The position numbers and the translations under genes were made by a program. Below the pieces are notes generated by a model. It worked only from the letters and a program-made list of their open reading frames with translations. It was not told where the DNA came from and did no database searches. From positions 186,001-250,000 of the forward strand of contig NMRA01000408.1 in the NCBI GenBank assembly GCA_002633005.1: a stretch of DNA of 64,000 bases, given 5' to 3'. Positions 50,801 through 62,800 of the stretch are shown one piece after another. The stretch's first letter is position 1, and the number at the start of each line of letters is the position of its first letter. This DNA is from Phoronis australis (Eukaryota > Phoronida > Phoronidae).

Positions 50801-53800
50801 TAATTGTTCATCACACATTTCTCTTGGTACTCCTCTCTAAAAATAAAAAGGAATTGGGTTTTCAAAATGAAAGCAAAAGGCAGCATTTTGTAAAATTGGA
50901 CAACCGTACTAGTTGCTTTCTGAATAGCTTGGAAAATTTCCCCATAGTAATATGGAAATGAAGTAAATTCTATTAGTAAACCCCATCATGCAATGCGGTG
51001 CATGGGTTGGACCAATGCAGATAGCCATGCTCATAAGTATTCTGATTCAACTACGATAAAAATTCTCCAATTTGGACAGTTTCTAGAATTTGAGATAGGG
51101 AAAATTAAAATTTTGTTGATTCTGGAATTTGGGACAAGGGCGATTTTTGCCATATTTCTTAAATTTCAGACAACGTGTTAGTAATCTACTGAGTGGGTAA
51201 TTTTGAAGTCCTCCCGGGGATTCTTGAATTTGAGACAGCCAATATTGCCTATTTCTAGAATTTGGCACAAGCTCCGACCTTGAGCAAAAATTTTCTCCAT
51301 CTAAAATTGGAAAATTTTTACCGTACTAGACGCAGTGCCAAGTTCAGCTACACGTTAGCCGCAGTATCTGAACTATGCACTGTAGCATCAAAAGAGTCCA
51401 AATTTCACAGTCTGGGCACAGTACAAATGAGAACTATCAATAATTTGTATCTATGCCCTGCAGTGAGCTACCTGTATGCACTTGTAGTGTCTTCTTACTA
51501 CTTGGGGCAACTCTCTTTAATATGCATGTTATTCAGCAGCGTAAGCCAGTGAGTATCAAATCATTATATTAAGGTAAACCTTAGGCTTAGCCCAGTACGT
51601 ACAAAGATAATTCCTCCTCCATGAGTGGTGAGGCAGCGGCACACAGAGCATCAGCATTGGCCAGCAACACTTTACTGATGAAACCACCGCCTACCAGTTT
51701 ACTGGCTATAGCTGGAATGAAACAGACATCGAATACTCATATTGTGGGAGTGGCTTAGTAGTGTGATGGACACAACAACATTACTGATGAAACCACCGCC
51801 TACCAGTTTACTGGCTATAGCTGGAATGAAACAGACACAGAATATTCATATTGTGGCAATGCCCTAATGGTGTGACGGACACAGTAACACTTATTGATGA
51901 AACAACTGCCTACCAATTTACTGGCTACATCTGAAGTGAAACAGACATACAATACTCATATTGTGGGAGTGGCTTAGTGGTGTGATAGACACAGCAACTT
52001 TACTGATGAAACCACCGCCTACTTCTTTACTGGCTAATTAGCTTGGATGAGACAGACATACAATACTCATATTGTGGGAGTGGCTTAGTAGTGTGATGGA
52101 CACAGCAACTTTACTGATGAAACCACCGCCTACCAGTTTACTGGCTATATCTGGCATGAAACAGACATACATTACTCATATTGTGGGAGTGGCTTAGTAG
52201 TGTGATAGACACAACAACTTTACTGATGAAACCACCGCCTACCAGTTTACTGGCTATAGCGGGGATGAAACAGACACACAACATTTAATCTCACTAAAAA
52301 TTGACCAATACAGTCCACCTTCACCTGTGATTGACAGCATTTCATGGCACACAAAGCCTTAATCCTGGTGAGAACATAATCCTATCATTTAGATCTTAGA
52401 GTGACACTTATCAAGTCAATATATCTTTTTCATCAATCAACTTTCTTAATTCTACTTAAATATTAATCAATAGTCCTTTATTGGGGAGAAATTAACAGTA
52501 TTCATTTCCGATTTTGCATAAACCCGGCCTAGTATCCTGAATTGAGGTAACTCTGCAGAAATGAAACTCAAATACTCAAAGACTGGCTATTTGGAATGCT
52601 GATACCTGAGGGCCTAGTTTTATTTTCATTTAAACTGAGTATGCACAAAACTTTGATGAAGAAATTCAGGAGCTTTTCAAGGACTTTTGAGGGTAGTTCA
52701 AGGTATACTCGATTCAAAGTCGAGGCCATTTTAGTTCAACTTTGTAAGCAATAACCCCAACCACACTTTCACAACTGGGAAAATCTTTAAAACAAAGTAA
52801 TCACATTGGAAAACTTGATGTTATGCATTTTCAACCACTAATGCAAAAATGTACAACAAAAAACGGCGGCTACTCATGACTTTTTAAAAATTTGTTTTTG
52901 CAATAAAAAATTAAAATGACAGACACTTACAATTAAGTTCTTTAAATACTTCAGAGGCTAAAACCTGAAATTCAAGGGCTTTTCCAAGGTCAGAACTACA
53001 GTCCAGGACTATTCAAGGCCAAAGCTCTAAATTCGATTCAGGGCAAACCATATTTAAAACCTCGACATAAAAGTACACAAGAGCAGACAAACAAAACAAA
53101 GAACCTATTACGTGGAAACAGATATTAACAGCTAATCAATGACTAAGCTCAGTCATTTTGTTTGTAACGGTTCTATTAACATCAACATCAGACTGACGTG
53201 AACAAATCATTGCTCAACCTGAGAGTTGACCATTACATTGCCTACACTCAAATTAGCTACTAGATTACTTGGAAATAAGAATGCCTGGTAATATCCTGTA
53301 CACGACAATACAATTATTAGTTCTAATGCATTCCGGCAGATCACTTACAGGCCCCAAGATAATGCAATAATGCAGGCAAAGAAACAGACATGATATGGAG
53401 ACTAGAAATTGACAGTAGCTAGTACACAAACAGCTCCATAACAACAAATACTCAAGAAAAATAATTCCTATCGTGCAAGATTGAAGAAGCAAAATTACTC
53501 ATTGCTTTTATAGATGTTTCTACAAACTTATGCATGACCATACGAACGTTTACCGCTTTGGCGTCCTTAAAATATTTTTGAATCCTCTCACCCTGCTCCA
53601 TTTCCTCTGAATAAAAAATCTCCAATTTCGGAAAGTTGAATTAATTACTTTGCTCAAGGCTGGAGATTGTATGGAATTTTAGAAATCGGTAATACTGGGC
53701 GTCTCAAATTAAAAAAATCACCAGAAATACAGCAAAACCGTTCTGTCTATTTTTTCAGATACAAAACGCTGTGTCCAAAATTTGAGAAATACGAAGAACA

Positions 53801-56800
53801 CCAAAATCGCCCATGTCCCAGTTTTAAGAATCAATAAAATTCAATGTCTGTTGGAAGATTGGTGCCCCACATTTTAGAGACTGTCCCAACTTGGAGAATT
53901 TTAACGAGGTAGGTAGGAAAAATATTTCATTTAGTTCCACTTTTACTTTTTGAGAAGTACCGATAAGAACTGCAGACATGCTCCGTTTTGAGCCCCACAC
54001 ATATTTTACAGGCAAAGTTTGAAACAATTTGTTCTGATCTTTGCTTCCATCTAAATATTGAAATCAATCCATCCACTTCTTTAGCCGTCGTTGATATTTG
54101 TTTCATTTTCACGTCTAACAAATGAATGTACTACGTACCTTTCTTTAACCTTAAGTCATATAATTCATTGCGTAGCCACTATCTGGAGCATATTATGATT
54201 CAAACATTCATCAAGTATATTGCTGAAGATTTGCATAAATTTCAACTTACATGAACTGGGCAACATGGGAAAGCTAGGCGTGGTCAGAATGGGTATAGAC
54301 GGGTACTCTCGCTGAACTCCGTCAGATGTAGCCAGATTGGAACCAACACTCGCCGATTTGTTGAATGTGCTCATGGAGCTGATGCGACGTGACGGGCCGC
54401 GTGGTGACTTGGAGCCATCTGTTGGCACGGAGAAGAATATTTATTGAACAACAACAATGTTTCAAGCTGTTTGATTTTTGTATCTTTAACACAATAAGGT
54501 TCACAACTTAATAGAAACATACAAACATCACACAAACATCATCGTCTTACTTTACTAATTGCAACAGCATTTGCGTGAAGGCCATCAAAAACAATTTATG
54601 TCATAACACAGAGTCAAGGCCAGAAGACTTAACCTGCAGCATTCTAGGGCACACACACTACAATGAACTCATCTGACACATGACCGCAGCAAAATGTCAG
54701 AAAACTTGATATTACAACTGAGATATTTGCCAAAGTTCAATGTACGAGAGTGGCAGGTCTCACCGCGTCGTTCAAGCCTCGGCGAGCTCAGAGGGGACTT
54801 GGCTTCTGCGTTAGCTGCCTCTTCAGCGAACTTGACAAAACTGGGTACAGACGCAGGTGAAACTGGGGGGTGATGAATTGTGGGGTGAAGGTGGAGTTGC
54901 TGTTCTGTCTGGGCATTTTGTTCATCGACAGCCTTCTCTGTGTGTTCTATGATTTGTCTAATAGCTTTCTTGAGACTATTGGCTCTTGACATCAGTGCGT
55001 CACGTGACCTGAATATAGCTTGCTGAAATATTAGAATTGAAAATGCATTAGAACTTAGCCAGTAAAAAGTCCTACAGGATTAAACCAGAGAATTTGTGAA
55101 CGGAAAAAACATTGAGGTAAAACACAAAGTGTAAAAACACGTTATTAAACAAACATTCACGAGATATTAATTTTATTGTTACCAGCTCCAAAAAAATCTT
55201 CTCATTGAATGATGCAATCAGGCTTCAATTTGGTATTTGTAACTTGCTCTTAATTTCCATAAATAAACACAATGCTGAACACAGTCCCAGTACTTGAAAT
55301 TCCTCTTGCGGGTGACAGTTGGCACAATTTTCTGAAAGTTTCAATGCTGCCCACTAACAACACAAATCCTCACATGTGTCTTTGGGGCTGGCCTGTCCAT
55401 CATCTCTGGCTCCTCCTCTTCCTGTGGCTGTTCCTCCTGAGTGACTAACACCTCTGGACCAGGTGAGTGAGTCATAACACACGATGCTTCTGCCTCTTCA
55501 TTCAGTGTGTTCAACAGGGAGTTTAACTTTTCATTCAGAGTTGCACACTGAAACATAAGCACTAAAAGTGAGTGCCTAATAAATAGTTTAACAAAAGATC
55601 AACGAATCGCTGAATACTTGTATTTTGAACTTTTGCTGAATGATGTTAATTGCCCAATGTACATGCTGAAAACACTCCAATTGAAATCTCCAGTTTACTT
55701 AGATATAGCGGTTCAAGGCGGACCTCGCTGAAGGTGCTTCCAGTAAAGTGGGGATGTTTTGCTTATTATCAGGTATTTCAAATCTGTTCTGTCAATTTCT
55801 GTGAAAATTAAATTAATAAAACGAGTAATTTTTCAAAACCAAAGACGTGAGGGAGAGAGTCTATTCTGGAAATGTGAGTATATTCAAAACAGCTGCGTTC
55901 CCTCACTTTTCCATCCTGATAACTAAACTCTATAGTCGAGATGACAGTCTATTTTCAATCCCAGACCCAGTGCAAAGACGCCAGGAACAGGACACAAAGC
56001 AAACACAACAGTAACACAGCCACTACCACACAGTGCTTGCATTGTGCCATATTCTTTCGGTTTGATGAGTTTAGATTAATTTTGTATTTGTTTTTGTAAA
56101 AATAAACAGAAATAGTTATTAGATTATTCCCAAAACACCTTCAAAAAGTTAATATTAAATATTCCTCTTTAACGTTCATTAAATTTAACAGAAAATAAAG
56201 CAAAATGTTTTATTTAAGTTGGCCAGCAATCACTACAAATATCACGCAAAAGTAAGGTACAGTAATTTCTTATTCATGGAATACTATAAACTATAAAGTA
56301 ATTGCTGTTTCCATCTAAGAATGACATCATGCTGCTACGAATGAGTTTTTCTTTCTCGAAATCAATGACATTAATTTCATAACCCCAGACTCTTATCTTG
56401 AATGCCCTACACAAGGTGAAAACAATATAAACACCAGCAGAATTTTGTTGGACACCATTAAAACAGCGGTTTACCTTCCTGCTGATAGATGTCTCTGGAT
56501 TCTCACCCACATCATCTTCATGAGCTTTGCCCACCTTGGCCACGAAATCCTTCACCGTTTCACACAACACTCTGAAATAATAGTCAGAACAATGATTCAA
56601 GGAAATAGATTTTGATCTAAGAAATATCACGTTGTAAAATTGACAGAAGGAGTTAACTCGAATTTTAATAACATTTTTACTGCAGCACAAATTGTACATT
56701 TCAATAGAACAATACAGGAAGTCGAAAAGTTACTCAGCCTCAAGAACAATTGACCTATCGCAAGCTCCGCCCCCATGTGAAATGTCGACAAGCAAACAAT

Positions 56801-59800
56801 AACTTTTACCCGGCAATGTGTTCTTTGTCGCGTAAAATGGCGGCTTGGAAACGAAGGTGTGTCAAGAATGTTGCATCCTGATTGGTCCGTCAAGCTGTCA
56901 CTCAAAATCCTGGCGACAGGTCAATTAAAGAAATTATTGACTACTTAAGGTAAAAAAATGTTATGTTGATTACTTTGCTGATGATATCACAACTGCATGA
57001 TCGTCAGAGTAGAGTATCTTTGATAAGTGCTTTGCCACGGAGTCCTCATACACTGATATGGGGTCAAACTGCTGAGATATTTTCCTTGGGGCTGGCATCA
57101 GGCCTTCGTATGTGAAAATACTCCACCTGGGAGAAGGTACACGCGATTAAGACAAGAACAAAACTTGATGGAAGAACCATAACTGAGCACTGTCAAGCAA
57201 TAGTTTAGGCAAGCAATCAAGAAATATTAAATTGTATGGTTCGACCATACGTGCACAAGATGTGAGACACGGAAAAAGTTTCCTGGCCACTCTAATGCAT
57301 GGATAAATTTTCTCTTAAACTGAGAATATGTCAACAAATTTTATTTATTGTTAGTGATTTGCGCCGGTATGAAATGACAAAAAAGTTAAAAATAATCTAA
57401 AGACCCATTGGACGCCAAGCTCTGACCCAAATTACTGATTGCTACAACATGCATAAGCCACTCAAGCAACTTTGAAATGCAAAGAAAAATAGCACGAGAC
57501 TGTAGAGTTAATTGACAGAGAGGTCTAAAGCTATGAACAAGACCCTTTTACTTATCAAATGGTATGCTTCTCATGAAGGACTACTGGGAACTTCCACTTA
57601 CATGGAAACTTATTTCCAGGGGGTATTTATTTGACCTGACATCAAGTAGAATTACATATTTTTACAAGGCTGGCTTAAGTGCACTTATGTTAGGTACAAG
57701 CATCTTTGATACTTTACATCCTGTGATAGTTTGTCATGACAATTACCTGTCGAGCATTTTGATTTGAGAATGTTCAAGTTTCTCCAGCACAGCAGGTAGC
57801 TGCGCATCGTCGACAAAGTTGCCGCCCCAGCCCAACACGCGAGCTAAGTCATTGCCTGTACCCAAGGGAAGGATACCAATCTGACACTGCAAAATGGAGA
57901 ATATAGAGATATAACTAGGTCAACAAAGACCGATGCTAAATACATTTAACAAAACTAAAGCCGCATCCAGTACCGGATGTTTCAAAACTGCTAAAAGCTT
58001 ATTATCTGAGTTCCGCAGTACAGACTCAATTGATGTGGATTTAACAATATTCATTAATCCTAAATGATATTGATTTTCACATTTCGTATGAAAGCAATTT
58101 AATTGCAGTACTTAACAAACCTTGTCCACATGAAATCTGGACAACAAGCAAACGGAGCTATGATTACTTCATGGATTTAGTATTCAGTCAATGTTGAAAC
58201 TATGATCCTGAATTTAGTCGAGTCTGAAGACGTACCCAACATGACAAGACCAATGCAGGGACCTTTGATTGTATTGATCAATAGTACAGGCCAAAAGTAA
58301 TCACAATTCTTCACTTATTTTGCACAAAAACACTAATATTACCAAAAATTTTTAGTTTCAAGGGCCAATTACCGTGCTGCAATTAATGAAAACTTTGTCA
58401 ATCATCGTTATATGACAACCCAAGGTAAGAAATAGACTAACTCTCCATAGTACACACGGCAACTGGCCCAGAGTACAAAGTTACAAATAGTCAAATATTA
58501 TCACTCAACTTTTAATCTTTATTTTAGTTGGCAAATAAACGAGTTACTATGACTACATTCATGATCAATAAGCGGGAGAAAAAACTGGTCCTGAAATGAA
58601 ACGTTGCCTGGGTAATAGAGAATCACCAACCTGGCGATGAATGTTCATGTGGTCAATCTCATTCAGTACCCAGCCTATACTGCCATCTCCACCACAGACA
58701 AGGATTCGGAATGGATCAAAGTTCTGGAATAGTCTCACCCTGTGAACGAGTACAAAATGCGCAACATGAATCAGGTATGCCGTCATCGGTTTTTGGTCAT
58801 GTCTTCTAGTTCGTGCAGTAAATGTTGTGTTTTTCAATCTCCTCCAAATAAAACTTTGACAACAGTCACTAACAGGGGTCCCCGGAAAGCATTCAATGGA
58901 TAAAACTGGTTCTCATAATGTGAGTCCAGTGTAACTGACTATTACTAAAACTTTTACTACCACAAACAACAAATAAGAATCACACAGAATTTCTAAACAA
59001 AATATTCAGATCTTCACCCACACGCCAGTCATCTGATGTTATGTAGGACCTTATATGCAAGTCTTAGTCAAATATCTTCAAAACCGTAGGTTTTAATTCA
59101 GTAAAAGTATATATTTTCTAAACTTTGATAGCCTGTAAATTTGATTTTTACTATATGATCATCTGCTATTAAACGGGTAACGCGACCATGTGCTTTTAGT
59201 AAAATTTAGTGAAAAGGAAACTAAAGGTACACTCATAGGAAACCAAAAGTATCAAGAAAATGGGTAAATTTCGTTTGCCTCTTAATTTTCTAAGTTCCTT
59301 TTCATATTATGCAAATTTTGAGTTTTTTCATTAAAACCATAAGTCCTGTTTTTGGTAAACCCTCATTCAAAAGTAGAACACTTTACGAACAATTCATACG
59401 TCGTTTTGGAGAACAGCGCACAAAGCATGGTATGCAAGAATCACCAACCATTCTGATCAACCGTTTCTGAGATTTGATGTTCCGAAGTTAGCCCCATTTC
59501 TCTAAGGTACTAGATACCATTAAGTTGCTATCGACAGCTGTTCAATATCAAGTTTAAATGTTTAGACTGCCTCAGTGAGTGGAAATGAACATTTACCCTG
59601 GTGTGGGATCGCAGTTCATGAGATCAAAGACCCGAGCACTTGAGTAGGGTTCAACAAACACTTACCCTGGTGTGGGACCGCCGTTCATGAGATCAAAGAC
59701 CTGAGCAGGGTTTAACAACTGTTTGAATCGTCGAAGAAACTTCACACCCTGAAACAATAACCAAGACATGTGACTTTGGGCTTCAGTCATAAATTTTACC

Positions 59801-62800
59801 TCACAATCCTGCTGCAATGTTACTAAAGGCACATCACAGTTTAGCAATAATCATTACAATTAATATGAAAAATTACCTGAGAAAATCATGCAATACTTGA
59901 AACACGGGTGTCCTTGGTAATATGTCAACACTATAAAAATGGACACTCAACAAAATTTTAACTTTCAATAGTTATTGATTGCAGAAATACCTATGGTCCT
60001 TTATCTTCAGCAAAGTTTTGCTTGGACAGTATACTTCATTTTTAAATTTAAATCAATCACAATTTAAACAACCGCAACTATTATGTAATATCCTAGGAAA
60101 ACAAGCCTTTATGAGCACAAAAAGAATATTTCAAAAAAATATGTGTCACTTGAATTTACTTGAATGTTTCAACTGAGAAACCATACGGAATTCACTAAAC
60201 TGACATTGTGTTTATACCAATACCAGAATTTGTCAGATAAGAGACATAAACTGTCTTATCCCTTAATTTTATAACTTAAAGGAACGCATTCACTTGTACG
60301 GGCAATTAAGTTGCCCTTGTGTAAAGAATCTTCCAACAATGCGATCCTCGTTCAGCCACTGTGATCATACTTAAAACTAATTATGCCATGAATTGTTTTG
60401 TCATTAAAAGAATTATAGTAAAAAATTACATTTTCTACTACCAACAGTTGTCTCTGTTATAAAATTGCAAAGAATCACAGCATACTTGAGCAATGGTACA
60501 CGGGCCATGCAGGGCTCCACAGGTCAAGTCAACCGTTAGTGACGGTTGCTATGATACGCGTGTTGAAGCAGTAGCATTAACAATGAAACACTGGTCAAAT
60601 ACTCGGCTCCTTCACATTGTTTAGTAGCCGAGGTATGTTTTTCAGAACTTGAAAATTTTAAATATTTTGACAGGAATTGCCAATAAAAGTGTCTTCATAA
60701 AGTTGCATATTAGACAGCAAACAGTGCTGTTATGCTTTAGAAAGGTTACAACAGGTAAAGCATATCAAAGAATGGAGAATAAATAAAATAATATTTATGT
60801 TTTTACCGAACTGTGTCTTAATCATGTCATTTTTCATTGTCGTAAATACTCTCACTGTCTAGATTCATCTCTTAATATATTTCATCTGTCTTAGTTAAAT
60901 TTTTACCATTATTTGTCATTTAGTTATTGTCTTAATTCTCAACCTGTTTTAATTGCATCTTTGTTACGTATATTTCATTGTTGTTTTATTACTTCATTGT
61001 ATTATATTACTGTTTTTCTTGTTGAGGGCCCTCTTGGAAAGCAGTGCTATCACTGAAGAGGCCACCCTCATTTTAAATATCACAATAAAAGAAAAAAAAG
61101 AATAAAAACACCAGCATTCAGAAACAACTTCAAAATAATATGCATGCACTCCTCAGTCCAGAATACACTAATAAAAGATGGCACATAGGAAAACAACATA
61201 CGTCCAGATCCTGCCTTGCGTTTAGACAGTTATTATTTTGGCAAAAAATGGCGCACTCAAGGCAAATTCAGTGAAGACTTTTCAAAATTTTTAACAACTT
61301 GACAAGAGCAACACAAACTCGAGAATCTGCATAGCACTAACAACTTAGTGACGAAAACATGGCAAATTTCAAAACAAAAACACGCAGATGTGAGCACGCA
61401 ATCCAATCGGATGTCTTCAATCATCAATAGACAAAACTCATCAATGCAAAATATGAGACAAAATGACACCAGTGAAGTGTTCTTTGATTGATCTCCTAGA
61501 AGAGAAGGTCCAAGCAAAAGGTCATCTTGGTCCATTATACAGCCAAGGGAATTTTGCTAGTCGATTATTACTTTTGGCTAAGGGGGATGAAAGACTGCCC
61601 CAGAAAGTTACAAACTGGAAGTCAGATGAGGTCTTTTGCATAAACTCACTCTGACTGAACTGACTCGGGTACATCTGCCTAAGCATCTACAACAACCATT
61701 TTGTAATGAAGTCAGTTTTTGCTATTCATCCTCAAGACACTGAATAAGCATGTTATCAAATTTCTCAAGTCCCATCTATCATCTTGAAGTACCTGCTGTA
61801 TCACACCCCTAATTTTATAAATGGACTAGTCCTGACGGTGCTCACTGAGCACTCACACACAAACATTATTTGATGCAATTAAATCCTCAACCAAATCGTA
61901 CTTGTTAAATATGGTAAACACATCCTGAGGTTACTCGGTCCTCGGAGAATTCATCATTTTTATGAAGCTGTACAAATCAGACAAATGGACTGGCTACCCA
62001 ATGGCGACGAGAGATTTTTGCACAGTCCAATTATGCAAAATTGGATAAAAACATGATACTTGTCGTCGTTAACAATATTTATTCCATTCTTTTCGTATCC
62101 TTGAGAACAAACTTCGACATTCCACTAACAGAACATTGGTAAAGTAATTGACCAAGAGACACGATTAAAAGACACACGATTTTTCAAAACATACTTGTCT
62201 TGTTTCATTCTCAAGTGGAAACAAAATTAGGCAGTAATACCACCACAAAGCAAAAGCTAGTAACATACACAGTGGGACACTGGCAAGTGTGAAATACTGC
62301 AATGAATGGGGGCTAACAGAAAAGTCATGCAAACAAGTGCAGCGTGCGGCACAACCCTGTTTGCTGCTCATTCAAAATAGGCTTCTGGAACCTAACAAAA
62401 GGGGCTTTCGCACTGGAAATTTGGAATCCCTTGATTGCCCTCCCCCCTGCTACGCAACTGTCTGGAACCTAAATATCAGCAATAGAAGCATCCTGGTAAA
62501 TGTCAGCGTTAGCTACAAGTGGGACTTATAGAGCAATAGGCTTCAGAGACAGGGTTCAGGCGTACTTAGGAAGAGTAGCAACCATATTTACATATAAAAT
62601 TAGCAATAAAATCGCTTTCCAGAGACATGAAGTTAGCAATTAATAATTCGATGTCTGACATGTTGCTTATTTGGAACGCTTCTAGGAACAGTTGCTTTAA
62701 TTGACAAACTACATGCCATTTAGTGGCTGACAGCATGGCACAGTAATAAATCATGGAAATTAAATTAAATTAAACTAGGCTTAGTCATCTCAACTCTATA

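Larger units (their letters stand above)
54419..57746 (-). other. DGK introns between visible exons 4 and 9
   Basis: Introns 54419-54763, 55023-55373, 55548-56474, 56572-56973 and 57127-57746. No repeats or embedded genes are recognisable; apparent open frames are extensions of exons. Confidence 0.6.
57887..59665 (-). other. DGK introns between visible exons 2 and 4
   Basis: Introns 57887-58630 and 58740-59665. The second ends next to exon 2 with a partial duplicate of that exon (59592-59657). Otherwise nothing is recognisable. Confidence 0.6.

Noticed and set aside
51655-52285. The five intronic copies as extra DGK coding exons
   Set aside because: Only the first ~45 bases of each match the exon, no conserved donor follows, and vertebrate DGKs have a single such segment. 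They are treated as pseudo-exon repeats.
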